64,000 nt of DNA from Nocardia wallacei (GTDB lineage: Bacteria > Actinomycetota > Actinomycetes > Mycobacteriales > Mycobacteriaceae). The notes under the pieces are model-generated. The model made no database searches and had not been told where the DNA came from. It saw only the letters and a program-made list of their open reading frames with translations. Position 1 is the stretch's first letter, and each line of letters starts with the position of its first letter. Both the position numbers and the translations under genes were made by a program. The DNA lies in assembly GCF_029869545.1 (NCBI RefSeq), contig NZ_JARWQD010000369.1:1-64000 (forward strand), written 5' to 3'. Below, piece by piece: positions 47,038-58,392 of the stretch.

Positions 47038-47979
47038 ATGCGGGTGGTGGTGGCCGGTGCGAGCGGGGCGATCGGCAGGCCGCTGGTGCGGAGGCTGGGG
47101 GAGGCCGGGCACGAGGTGGTCGCGCTGACCCGCAGCCCCGGCGGCGCGCGGCGGCTCACGGAACTCGGGCTGCGGCCGATCGTCGCGAACGTCCTGGACC
47201 GGGCCGGGCTGCTGCGCGCGGTCGAGGGCGTGCGGGCCGAGGCGGTGATTCACGAGCTGACCGCCTACCGGCGTTCCCCGCCCACGCACTACCGCAGCCC
47301 GGGCCTGCGGCAGACGAACGAGCTGCGCACGACCGGCACCCGCAATCTGCTCGAACTCGCGAAAGTCGTAGGGGCGCAACGGTTTGTGACCCAGTCGCTG
47401 ATCCTCGGCTACGGCCTGCGCGACCACGGCACCGCGGCCGTCACCGAGGCCGCCGAATTCGGCAGGCCCGACGGCACCCGCGCCGACGCCTCCCTGACGG
47501 CCCTGCGCGCCGCCGAGGACCTGCCCGCCCGGGCGCCCGGCATCGAGTCCGTCGCGCTCCGGTACGGATTCTTCTACGGCCCGGGCGCCTCCGACCTGTT
47601 CGCGCGGATGCTGCGCCTGATGTTGCTGCCGCTGCCGCGGCGGGCAACCGGAACGACCGGCTGGATACACGTCGACGACGCCGCGGCGGCGACCGTGGCG
47701 GCGCTGGAGCGAGGCCGCGCGGACACGGCCTACAACATCGTCGACGACGAGCCCGCGAGCTGGGGCGCGATGTTCACCGAGCTGGCCCGGACCATCGGCG
47801 CGCCCACCCCACCGCGGCTCCCGGACCGGCTCGTGCGGCTCGGCGCGCCGCTGGTGGCCCGCCAGATGCTCGACATGTCGATCCGGGTGTCGAACGCCGA
47901 GGCCGCGGTGGAACTGGGGTGGCATCCCGCCCTGCCGAGCCTCCGTGACGGCCTCGCCACGCTGGCGCGCTCGCGGTGA
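47038..47979 (+). CDS. NAD(P)-dependent epimerase/dehydratase (extended SDR)
   Basis: 313 aa. Rossmann motif VVVAGASGAIGRPLVRRLGEAGHEVVALTR (GxxGxxG, residues ~3-32), central LRQTNELRTTGTRNLLELAK and VALRYGFFYGPGAS, and a C-terminal substrate domain (WIHVDDAAAATVAALERG). The usual SDR Tyr-xxx-Lys is not obvious (atypical SDR). The start follows GGGAGG. It is 85 bp upstream of nat but of unrelated function as far as can be seen. Confidence 0.82.
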   Translation: MRVVVAGASGAIGRPLVRRLGEAGHEVVALTRSPGGARRLTELGLRPIVANVLDRAGLLRAVEGVRAEAVIHELTAYRRSPPTHYRSPGLRQTNELRTTGTRNLLELAKVVGAQRFVTQSLILGYGLRDHGTAAVTEAAEFGRPDGTRADASLTALRAAEDLPARAPGIESVALRYGFFYGPGASDLFARMLRLMLLPLPRRATGTTGWIHVDDAAAATVAALERGRADTAYNIVDDEPASWGAMFTELARTIGAPTPPRLPDRLVRLGAPLVARQMLDMSIRVSNAEAAVELGWHPALPSLRDGLATLARSR

Positions 47980-48064
47980 CATATGTCGCCCGCGACGCGG
48001 AACAGGTTCGGGCGGAGCGCGGTTGTTCCGGAACGGAATCGGACGAACTCGAAGTGGAGGCGCG

Positions 48065-48931
48065 ATGAACAAGCCCGCGGACCCGGCATATCACTGGGAA
48101 GGTGACAAGCTCGACCTCGACGCGTACCTCGCCCGCATCGGGTTCACCGGCGAGCGCACGCCGACGCTCGAGACGCTGCGGCAGCTGCAGTACGCCCACA
48201 CCACGTCCCTGCCGTTCGAGAACCTGGAGATCATCCTCGGCCGCTCGATCCCCCTGGATCTGGAATCGTTGCAGGACAAGATGATCCGGCGCCGGCGCGG
48301 CGGATACTGTTACGAGAACGTCGGTCTGTTCGCCGCCGCCCTGGAACGTCTCGGCTTCGGTGTCACCGGCCTGAGCGCGCGCGTCGAGATGGGCGCGCCC
48401 AGCGGGCTGCGGCCCGCGACCCACGCGATCGCGCGGGTCACCACGGCCGACGACGACCGAGTGTGGCTGTGCGACGTGGGATTCGGCGCCGGTCCGCTCG
48501 CGCCCCTGGAAATGCACCCCGACCGCGGCGAGGTGAAGGCCGGTGAGTGGCGGTTCCGCGTGGAGCGCACCCGCGGTGAGCTCGACAGCGAGCTGTGGGT
48601 GGTGCACCACTTCGCCCGCGAGGGCTGGCTGGCGCGCTACACCTTCGCCACGACCCCGCAGTACCGCATCGACTACGCGGTCGGCAACCACTTCGTCTCC
48701 ACCTCCCCGCGTTCGCCGTTCGTGACCCGCCCGTACGTGCAGCGCTTCCTGCCCGAGGTGCATCACGTCATCGACGGCACCACCTGGATATCGGAGTACC
48801 CGGACGGCAGCTCGCAGTCCCGTGAACTGGAGCCGTCCGAACTGCCGAAGACGCTCGCCGACGTGTTCGACATCGAACTCGACGAGGCCGACATCGCCAC
48901 GCTGGCCGCGTCGCCGGGGCTGTACCACTGA
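48065..48931 (+). CDS. nat: Arylamine N-acetyltransferase
   Basis: 288 aa with the NAT catalytic triad Cys82 (RRGGYCYEN), His120 (RPATHAIARV) and Asp137 (WLCDVGFG). It transfers acetyl groups from acetyl-CoA to arylamines and hydrazines such as isoniazid; in mycobacteria the gene is tied to cell-wall lipid and sterol metabolism. The N-terminal PFENLEIILGRSIPLDLES is also diagnostic. GGAGG lies just before ATG 48065. Length matches typical 275-290 aa enzymes. Confidence 0.95.
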   Translation: MNKPADPAYHWEGDKLDLDAYLARIGFTGERTPTLETLRQLQYAHTTSLPFENLEIILGRSIPLDLESLQDKMIRRRRGGYCYENVGLFAAALERLGFGVTGLSARVEMGAPSGLRPATHAIARVTTADDDRVWLCDVGFGAGPLAPLEMHPDRGEVKAGEWRFRVERTRGELDSELWVVHHFAREGWLARYTFATTPQYRIDYAVGNHFVSTSPRSPFVTRPYVQRFLPEVHHVIDGTTWISEYPDGSSQSRELEPSELPKTLADVFDIELDEADIATLAASPGLYH

Positions 48932-49003
48932 TCCCGGATCGCGGGCGAGCGCTCCCGCGTGGGGGCGCTGTCGGCCGGTAGGGTCGGGCGGGTGCGCACC
49001 GGT

Positions 49004-50761
49004 ATGAAACTGTTCGCCCTGTTCGCCACCCCGGTCCTGGCCCTGGCCGCCTGCTCGGACACGTCGGCCGACCGTCTCGACAGCACCGTCAACGACTTCG
49101 CGGACGCGCTCAACCGCGACGATGCCGCCGCCGCGGCCGCCGTCACCACCGATCCGGCGCAGGCGTCGGACACCCTCACCAAGCTGTACGACAGCCTCGG
49201 CAAGGAGGCGCAGTTCCAGGTCGACAAGATCGACAAGACCGACAACGGCGCCACCTTCACCCTCGCCGCCACCTGGAAGCTGGGCCCGGGCGGCAAGAAC
49301 CAGTGGACCTACCAGACCACCGGCGCGGCCGAGGAGTCCGGGGACAGCTGGAAGATCCGCTGGAATCCGGCGACCGTCGCGCCGGGCCTGGACGCCGGGC
49401 CGCTGAGCTACGGGACCGTCGCCCCGAATCCGGCCGCGCGCGTGCTCGATCGCGCCGGCGCGGACCTGCTGACCGAGCAGGTCGTCACGCTGGTCAACCT
49501 CGCCCCCGGCGCGGACGTGAATGCCGTTGCGGCACTGTTGAATCCGCTCGAGCCCAGCATCACCGCCGCCTCGCTGCAATCGGAACTGGCCGGGGCGCAA
49601 GGTAAACCGGTGACCGCGGTCGCGCTGCGCCAGACGGACCTGGATCCGATCCAGGACCGGCTGGCCGCGCTGCCGAACGTCACCCTGGCCCCGCAGACCC
49701 GGCTGCTGGCCACCGACAGGGAGCTGAATTCGCCGACGCTGTCCGGACTTTCGGAGCTGTGGCAGCAGCAGACCGACGCGGCCTCGGGATGGGCGGTGCG
49801 CGCCACGACCCCCGCGGGCACGCAGCGCGTCGGCGGGCAGGACCCGAAGCCGGTCGCCGACATTCCCAGCACCCTCGACACCGGCATGCTGCGCGCCGCC
49901 GACGCCGCGCTGGCGTCGATCGCGACCCCGGCGGCCATGGTGGTCATCCAGCCCTCGACCGGAAATCTGCTCGCGCTCGGCCAGAATCCGCCCGCCGACG
50001 CGCAGGGCCCGATCGCGCTGACCGGCCTGTACCCGCCGGGATCTACCTTCAAGACCGTGACCGTCTCGGCGGCGCTGCAGACGGGCCGCGTCACCCCCGA
50101 CACCATGGTGGCGTGCCCCGGCACCGAGAACATCGAGGGCAGGCAGATCCCCAACGACAACAACTTCGACCTCGGCACCGTGCCGCTGCACACGGCGTTC
50201 GCCAGGTCCTGCAACACCACGATGGGACGGCTGGCGGTGAACCTGCCGCCGGACGGCCTCACCCGCGCCGCCGCCCAGCTCGGGCTCGGCATCGACTACA
50301 CCGCGCCCGGCATGACCACCGTCACGGGCAAGGTGCCGGTCGCCGACACGCCCGCCCTGCGCGTCGAGGAGGGAATCGGTCAGGGCAAGGTGACCGCCTC
50401 ACCGTTCGGGATGGCGCTGGTGGCCGCGGCGCTGGCGCACGGTGCGGTGCCCGATCCCGCCATTGTCGCGGGCAGGCCAGGCGTGCCGGACCGGAGGCCG
50501 GAGCCGCTCCCGCAGACCGTCGCCGATCAGGTGAAGGCGATGATGCGCGAGACGATCACCGACGGCACCGCCACGCAGCTGCGCGATATCCCGGGCATGC
50601 TCGGCAAGACCGGTACCGCGGAGTACATCGACGACAAGCACGCGCACGGCTGGTTCGTCGGCATCGACGGCGATCTGGCGGTGGCCGTGTTCGTCAGCGA
50701 CGCGGGCAGTTCGGGCCCCGCGGTGGAGGCCGCGGGCCGGTTCCTGCGGGCGCAGCGCTGA
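49004..50761 (+). CDS. Penicillin-binding lipoprotein with NTF2-like N-terminal domain
   Basis: 585 aa. The lipobox ALAAC predicts membrane anchoring. An MecA_N/NTF2-like domain (residues ~25-140) and a dimerisation region precede the transpeptidase domain with motifs STFK (Ser347), SCN (Ser402) and KTG (Lys535). It resembles M. tuberculosis Rv2864c, a D,D-transpeptidase-type class B PBP. It is immediately upstream of a Ser/Thr kinase gene (115 bp), which is suggestive for cell-wall control. GTG 48992 is an alternative start. Confidence 0.92.
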   Translation: MKLFALFATPVLALAACSDTSADRLDSTVNDFADALNRDDAAAAAAVTTDPAQASDTLTKLYDSLGKEAQFQVDKIDKTDNGATFTLAATWKLGPGGKNQWTYQTTGAAEESGDSWKIRWNPATVAPGLDAGPLSYGTVAPNPAARVLDRAGADLLTEQVVTLVNLAPGADVNAVAALLNPLEPSITAASLQSELAGAQGKPVTAVALRQTDLDPIQDRLAALPNVTLAPQTRLLATDRELNSPTLSGLSELWQQQTDAASGWAVRATTPAGTQRVGGQDPKPVADIPSTLDTGMLRAADAALASIATPAAMVVIQPSTGNLLALGQNPPADAQGPIALTGLYPPGSTFKTVTVSAALQTGRVTPDTMVACPGTENIEGRQIPNDNNFDLGTVPLHTAFARSCNTTMGRLAVNLPPDGLTRAAAQLGLGIDYTAPGMTTVTGKVPVADTPALRVEEGIGQGKVTASPFGMALVAAALAHGAVPDPAIVAGRPGVPDRRPEPLPQTVADQVKAMMRETITDGTATQLRDIPGMLGKTGTAEYIDDKHAHGWFVGIDGDLAVAVFVSDAGSSGPAVEAAGRFLRAQR

Positions 50762-50876
50762 TCGTGTGACACCAGAGCAACAGTGACCGGAAAGTGATGT
50801 AGGACACAGGAGATCTCGGCCGGATCGCGCCGTGATCTCACCCGCATCTCAGGGCATTCGTACATATTTCACACGG

Positions 50877-52568
50877 ATGTCGCTCCGGCGGCAGACCCGC
50901 CCGTCCGGCCCGCTACACTCGTCCGAGGAACGCGCGGGCAACCCGCGCGCGGTAAGTCACGGATCGCGGAGAACTCGGAGTAGTGCCATCGAAACCGGCC
51001 AAGTGATCGCAGGGCATTACCGCCTGGTCGAGCGGATTGGCAGCGGCGGCACAGGCGTCGTCTGGCGTGCCGTCGACGAACGGCTGGAACGGTCCGTCGC
51101 CATCAAGCAGATCCTCACCCAGCCCAGCCTGCCGGCGGGGGAGAAGGAAATCGTGCGGCAGCGCGCCTCTCGCGAGGCCCGCAACGCCGCCCGCTTCCAG
51201 CACCCGAACGCCATCGTCGTCTTCGACATCACCGATCACGGCGGCGACCCCTGCCTGATCATGGAGTATCTGCCGTCGCAGAGCCTGGCCGTGGTGCTGT
51301 CCTCGCAGGGCACGCTGCCGCTGCCGCAGGTCGCCCGGATCGGCGAGCAGGTGGCGTCGGCGCTGGTGGCCGCGCATCGGGCGGGCATCGTGCATCGCGA
51401 TGTCAAGCCCGGCAACGTGCTGCTCGGCGAGAACGGCACGGTGAAGATCACCGATTTCGGCATCTCCAAGGCGAAGGGCGATGTCACCCTCACGGCCACG
51501 GGCCTGATCTCCGGCACCGCCGCGTACCTGGCGCCCGAGGTGGCGCGCGGGGCCGAGCCGACTCCGGCGGCCGACGTATTCGCCCTGGGCGCAACGCTTT
51601 TCCATGCGCTGGAGGGCGAGCCGCCCTACGGCACCAACCCGAATCCCCTGGCGCTGCTGTACGCCGCGGCCAACGGGCAGCTCAGCGAGCCGCGCAATGC
51701 CGGTCCGCTCACCGATCTGCTGCTGTCGCTGCTGAGCTTCGAGCCCGAGGACCGGCCCAGCATGACCGAGGTGCGCGACGAACTGGCCGATTTCGCCGAA
51801 TTCGGTTCCGGCGAGGAGACCACGCGGATGCTGGCCACCCACCGGCCCGCCGCGCGCCGCCACGCCACCCCGACCCTGGATCGCCGTGCGGCACAGGCCG
51901 ATATCTCCACCGCGGAGATGATGGCCACGGCCGCACCGGTTTCCGAGCCGGACCTGCCGCCGGTGCGGCCCGTCCGCTCCGGTGCCCACCCGGCCACCCG
52001 CTCCAATCCGGTACCGTCGGCGCCCGAACCCCCCGCCGCGCCCCCCACCCGCCGGTGGGCGCTGGTCGGCGGATTCGTGGTGGGCCTCGGAATCGTCGCC
52101 GCCGCACTGTACTTCCTGTTCGCCCCGCCGAACACGAATCCCCCTCCGTCGCAAGGCGGTTCGGCGGCCACCAGCGCCCCGGCCCGCAGCAGCACCCCCA
52201 GCTCCGGCGCCCTCGGCCAGACCAAGAGCGTCGGCCAGGCAGACCCGCAGCAGGCCATCAATGAGACGAAAGAGTTCTTCGATACTCTGACCGAATCCGA
52301 TCCGAGTAGCGCATGGAGCCAACTGACTCCGGCCGCGCAGCAGGTGTACGGCAGCCAGCAGGCGTTTCAGACGTACTGGAGTCAGCACCAGGTAACGAAC
52401 TTCAGCACCATTCGGGTGGACGGCAATGGCAGCGCGAATTCTGACGGTTCGGTAGACATCGGCGTCGCCAGCGTGACCTATGCCGATGGCCGGAACAAGT
52501 CGGTGGTGCTGCGATTCGTCAAGGCGAGCAATGGGAACCTGCTCATCGACAGCGATACGCGAGCCTGA
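50877..52568 (+). CDS. Membrane Ser/Thr protein kinase (Pkn-type)
   Basis: Up to 563 aa. The Hanks-type kinase domain has GSGGTGVVW (P-loop), VAIKQI (ATP lysine), HRDVKPGN (catalytic Asp) and DFGISK (Mg loop). A Pro/Ala-rich juxtamembrane linker follows, then one TM helix (WALVGGFVVGLGIVAAALYFLF) and a ~130-aa extracellular NTF2-like sensor (NETKEFFDTLTESDPSSAW...). The start is unclear: ATG 50877 lacks a ribosome-binding site, GTG 51003 cuts close to the kinase domain, and an ATC at 50988 sits seven bases after GGAG. It follows the PBP gene. Confidence 0.92.
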   Translation: MSLRRQTRPSGPLHSSEERAGNPRAVSHGSRRTRSSAIETGQVIAGHYRLVERIGSGGTGVVWRAVDERLERSVAIKQILTQPSLPAGEKEIVRQRASREARNAARFQHPNAIVVFDITDHGGDPCLIMEYLPSQSLAVVLSSQGTLPLPQVARIGEQVASALVAAHRAGIVHRDVKPGNVLLGENGTVKITDFGISKAKGDVTLTATGLISGTAAYLAPEVARGAEPTPAADVFALGATLFHALEGEPPYGTNPNPLALLYAAANGQLSEPRNAGPLTDLLLSLLSFEPEDRPSMTEVRDELADFAEFGSGEETTRMLATHRPAARRHATPTLDRRAAQADISTAEMMATAAPVSEPDLPPVRPVRSGAHPATRSNPVPSAPEPPAAPPTRRWALVGGFVVGLGIVAAALYFLFAPPNTNPPPSQGGSAATSAPARSSTPSSGALGQTKSVGQADPQQAINETKEFFDTLTESDPSSAWSQLTPAAQQVYGSQQAFQTYWSQHQVTNFSTIRVDGNGSANSDGSVDIGVASVTYADGRNKSVVLRFVKASNGNLLIDSDTRA

Positions 52569-52589
52569 CCGCCCGGCTCGAAACAAAAA

Positions 52590-52619
52590 GGTGGTGCGCG
52601 CCCGTGGGCACGCACCACC
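52590..52619 (+). terminator. Terminator-like hairpin after the kinase gene
   Basis: GGTGGTGCG-C-GCCC, loop GT, GGGC-A-CGCACCACC: a 14-bp stem with one mismatch, 21 bp after the kinase stop, preceded by AACAAAAA. Followed by TTCTG rather than a full U-tract. Confidence 0.7.
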
Positions 52620-52712
52620 GTTCTGATCGTGTTAGTTCACGCTCCTGGATTGTTCGCCGCGACGCAGGCCACCGCTCGGCACGCCTTGGCGCTTGCGTCC
52701 GCGGGACCACCT

Positions 52713-52809
52713 CCCGGCATGCGTCTATTTCATTGTCCCGGCACGCCGCTACTTCATTGTCCCGGCACGCCGCTATTTCATTGTCCCGGCATGCGGCTAC
52801 TTTCATTGT
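52713..52809. repeat. 24-bp tandem repeat, four units
   Basis: Units at 52713-52736, 52737-52760, 52761-52784 and 52785-52809 (last 25 bp), consensus CCCGGCAYGCSGCTAYTTCATTGT, running directly into the dispersed repeat family 2 copy that starts CCCGGCACGC at 52810. The array is unit-length variants of the same GC-box/TTCATTGT theme. Confidence 0.9.
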
Positions 52810-52837
52810 CCCGGCACGCTTTTGGCCGGGATCCCCG
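52803..52837. repeat. Dispersed repeat family 2, copy 2
   Basis: TCATTGTCCCGGCACGCTTT followed by TGGCCGGGATCCCCG; matches the element at 45844. Read on the minus strand it encodes the last residues (GIPAKSVPGQ, then stop) of the regulator remnant ending here. Confidence 0.65.
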
Positions 52838-52944
52838 CGGCCCAGTTCGCCAGTAGGCGGAGGGCGGTTTCCGACGGGGTGCCCGGGTCGACGGTGTGGG
52901 CGATGTAGGCATGGTCGGGGTCGTCGGGCAGGCGCAGGTTTTCG
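52806..52944 (-). pseudogene. C-terminal remnant of an XRE/MmyB-type regulator
   Basis: About 46 codons on the minus strand (YENLRLPDDPDHAYIAHTVD then PGTPSETALRLLANWAAG), ending in repeat-encoded residues and TGA. The 'L.LPDDP....HT..PGTPSE.ALRLLA.W' ending is that of helix-turn-helix regulators with an MmyB ligand-binding domain. The 5' part is missing: at 52944/52945 the sequence switches directly to an oppositely oriented monooxygenase remnant. Confidence 0.45.
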
Positions 52945-53097
52945 TACGATCCCGCGCACCTGGTCGTGGTCGAGGAGTGGAGCGACGCCCGCGCCCTGGA
53001 AGCCCACTTCACCACGCCGCATTTCCGGCACGTCGCGCAGGTATTCGACGAGATCCTGGCCGAGCCGATGGTCATCCGCCGCCTCGTCGCCGAGTAG
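52945..53097 (+). pseudogene. C-terminal remnant of an antibiotic-biosynthesis-monooxygenase (ABM) domain protein
   Basis: 51 codons without a start: YDPAHLVVVEEWSDARALEA, then HFTTPHFRHVAQVFDEILAE and PMVIRRLVAE, ending TAG. This is the second half of an ABM/ferredoxin-like (YgiN-type) monooxygenase of ~95 aa. Its missing 5' half abuts the missing 5' half of the divergent regulator remnant, the pattern left by one deletion across a divergent promoter. Confidence 0.6.
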
Positions 53098-53172
53098 CGG
53101 CATGCCGCGGTGGCGCAATCGCGTCCTATCTCGGGGTATCGCGGCAGGCGGTGCCCCGGTTAGCCTTTCGCG

Positions 53173-53775
53173 ATGGATACACGGCAGATGCTCAGGGAGG
53201 AGCGCGCCGAGCTGGTCTCGCTGTTGCGCACCTTGTCCGACGCGGAGTGGGAGGCGCCGTCGCTGTGCACGGGCTGGCGGGTGCGCGATGTGGTCGCGCA
53301 CCTGCAGACCGATACCGTCTCGCTCTCGTCCTACACCGGTCTCCTGGTCCGGGGCCGGTTCTCGGTCGACCGGGTCAATGACCTGCTGGTCCGCAAGATG
53401 GCGCCGCTGCCGCCCGCGACGCTGACCGATCGGCTCGCGGGCCCCGAAGGCTGGTTCTCGCGCATGTTTCCGGGTCTCGCCCTCGCCGACACCTTCGTGC
53501 ACCAGCAGGACATCCGCCGCCCGCTCGGCCGCGAGCGCAAGGTCCCCGCCGAGCGCCTGCGCGCGGTGCTGTCACACCCCGACCCGTTCGCGTTCCCGCG
53601 GCGCTACACCCGCGGCCTGCACTTCACCGCCACCGACCTCGACTGGACCCAGGGCGCGGGCCCCGAGGTCCGCGGCCCCGCCGAGGCCCTGGCCCTCGCC
53701 ATGGTCGGCCGCCCCGCCGCCCTCGCCGACCTCGACGGCGACGGCGTCCCCCTCCTCCGCGAACGCCTCGCCTGA
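53173..53775 (+). CDS. Mycothiol-dependent maleylpyruvate-isomerase-type (DinB/MDMPI) protein
   Basis: 200 aa of the TIGR03083/MDMPI_N family: LVSLLRTLSDAEWEAPSLCTGWRVRDVVAHLQTDT (metal-binding His in VVAHL), then FVHQQDIRRPLG (second metal histidine region). DinB-fold proteins in actinobacteria use mycothiol as cofactor in isomerase or transferase reactions; the substrate is unknown. A short C-terminal SCP2-like part is present. The only intact gene beside the deletion scar. Confidence 0.82.
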   Translation: MDTRQMLREERAELVSLLRTLSDAEWEAPSLCTGWRVRDVVAHLQTDTVSLSSYTGLLVRGRFSVDRVNDLLVRKMAPLPPATLTDRLAGPEGWFSRMFPGLALADTFVHQQDIRRPLGRERKVPAERLRAVLSHPDPFAFPRRYTRGLHFTATDLDWTQGAGPEVRGPAEALALAMVGRPAALADLDGDGVPLLRERLA

Positions 53776-53794
53776 CCACCGACCGTTCTCGTTG

Positions 53795-54217
53795 TCAGCG
53801 GCCGCGGTGCTTGGCCTTGCGTTTGCGGGCGGTGAGGTGTCGGCGGTGTTCGGCGGCCTGGGCGCGGCGGCGTTTGGCGGCGGCGCGGTTGAGGTGGCCC
53901 GCCTGTTCGTGGGCCGCGCGCAGGGCGTCCTGGGCGGCGGAGGTGAGGGGGCGGGACGCCTGTTCCCGCGCGGCCTGGCGGGCAAGGCGTTTCGGGTTCA
54001 CCGTCGTCTTCGGGCGGGCACCGGCCGGAACCGGGGGTGCGGCGAGGGCCCGGTCGAGCAGTCCGCCGTAATGCCGGACCGCGAACTCCTCCAACTCGGC
54101 GCCCGAGGGCTCGGAGCCGAAGACATGGCGTGCCGCGCGCACGCCGCAATCGTCGGTGATCTCCAGGACACCGACCCAGAACTGGCCGTCGAAATACACG
54201 CTGAACGTGCTCGGCAT
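53795..54217 (-). CDS. YjdF-family (DUF2992) protein
   Basis: 140 aa. The N-terminal FSVYFDGQFWVGVLEITDDCGVRAARHVFGSEPSGAELEEFAV and the NPKRLARQAARE helix are YjdF signatures; a basic Arg/Lys/His-rich tail follows (KRRRAQAAEHRRHLTARKRKAK). In Firmicutes yjdF is controlled by an azaaromatic-sensing riboswitch; no such RNA is visible here. ATG 54217 has GGGAGGA at good spacing; the longer frame to 54289 lacks this. The function of YjdF is unknown. Confidence 0.82.
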   Translation of the reverse strand: MPSTFSVYFDGQFWVGVLEITDDCGVRAARHVFGSEPSGAELEEFAVRHYGGLLDRALAAPPVPAGARPKTTVNPKRLARQAAREQASRPLTSAAQDALRAAHEQAGHLNRAAAKRRRAQAAEHRRHLTARKRKAKHRGR

Positions 54218-54387
54218 CGTTTCCTCCCATGGTTGTGGTGATGATGAGGACGCGCCGGACACCCTGGGAGGGAGGTTACTGAGCCGCATGCGGCCGCCCG
54301 GACTACCGACCGGGCCGTGTTTTAGCTCGTCCCGCCGCGAATACTACCGCCGCCGGAGGCGCGGGAGGGATGGCCGGATCGACCTAT

Positions 54388-54424
54388 TAGGCTGGTAACC
54401 GGGTCCGGAGCCCCTCGGCTCCGG
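54388..54424 (+). promoter_or_regulatory. Promoter -10-like element and leader hairpin of the his operon
   Basis: TAGGCT (54388-54393) fits the TAnnnT -10 pattern. Twelve bases downstream is a perfect hairpin, CCGGAGCC-CCTC-GGCTCCGG (54405-54424), at the probable 5' end of the hisD mRNA and 35 bp before the ATG. It could stabilise the transcript or attenuate; no histidine-rich leader peptide was found. Confidence 0.4.
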
Positions 54425-54459
54425 GCGAAGACCAGCACAGACAAGGATTCCGCACCGCT

Positions 54460-57534
<3,075 letters not shown>

Positions 57535-57538
<4 letters not shown>

Positions 57539-58164
57539 CGACCGTCGCGCTGCTGGACTACGGCTCCGGCAACCTGCACTCGGCCAACCGCGCCCTGATC
57601 CGCGCCGGTGCCGAGGTGACGGTGACCGCGGATCCGGAAATCGCCTTGAACGCAAACGGTTTGGTGGTGCCGGGCGTCGGCGCCTTCGCCGCCTGCATGG
57701 CGGGCCTGCTGTCGGTGCGCGGCGACCGCCTCATCGGCAAGCGCCTCGCGGGTGGCCGTCCGGTGCTCGGGATCTGCGTGGGCATGCAGATCCTGTTCGA
57801 GCGCGGCGTCGAATTCGGCGTCGAGACCGACGGCTGCGCGGAATGGCCGGGCACGGTGGACCGGTTGCCCGCGTCGGTGCTGCCGCACATGGGCTGGAAT
57901 ACCGTACGGGCGCCGGAGGATTCGGTGCTGTTCGCCGGGATGGATCCCGAGACCCGCTTCTATTTCGTGCACACCTACGCGGCCCGCACCTGGGAGCTGC
58001 CGGAGGGCGGCCCGCTCGCCCCGGCGAAGCTCACCTGGGCCGAGCACGGCGGCCCGTTCCTGGCCGCCGTCGAGAACGGCCCGCTCAGCGCCACGCAGTT
58101 CCACCCGGAGAAGTCCGGGGATGCCGGTGCGCAGCTGCTCCGCAATTGGGTGAAGTCGCTCTAG
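57535..58164 (+). CDS. hisH: Imidazole glycerol phosphate synthase, glutaminase subunit
   Basis: 209 aa triad glutaminase: nucleophile Cys in [13 protein letters not shown] (residue ~80), His and Glu in TQFHPEKSG, and the N-terminal [13 protein letters not shown]. Supplies ammonia to HisF. GTG start overlapping hisB. Here the operon is interrupted by a small ORF and a convergent gene before hisA. Confidence 0.97.
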
Positions 58165-58280
58165 CGGAAGCGGGGATGTGATCCAGGACACGCTCCAACC
58201 CCGGCGTGCTGGCGAACTCTCGGCTACCGGACCGGCTATCGTCGCCTCGACGAGGCACGACACGGTGGAAAGGGACTGCC

Positions 58281-58379
58281 ATGGGCGACATTCCGGCACT
58301 GCTCGCGACCGCGTTCGACATCCCCACCTGGCTGCGCTACTTCTCGGCAGGTCTCCCCGAGACGGGTTCCGGTTCCTGA
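58281..58379 (+). CDS. Small ORF (32 codons) with an LPETG-like ending
   Basis: Translation starts MGDIPALLATAFDIPTWLRY and ends FSAGLPETGSGS. It has a GGAAAGGGA ribosome-binding site at six to seven bases and a TATCGT -10-like element about 45 bp upstream, so it looks translated rather than random. It contains a short amphipathic helix. The LPETG string is the sortase motif, but without a following TM and basic tail it is unlikely to be a sorting signal. Confidence 0.45.
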   Translation: MGDIPALLATAFDIPTWLRYFSAGLPETGSGS

Positions 58380-58392
58380 GTCCCGGCCGATA

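Noticed and set aside
52713-52809. Possible CRISPR array from regular 24-bp repeats
   Set aside because: Units are contiguous with no spacers and only four copies; no cas gene is present.
58360-58379. LPETG in the small ORF as a true sortase signal
   Set aside because: There is no signal peptide, no transmembrane segment and no basic tail after it, and the protein is only 32 aa.
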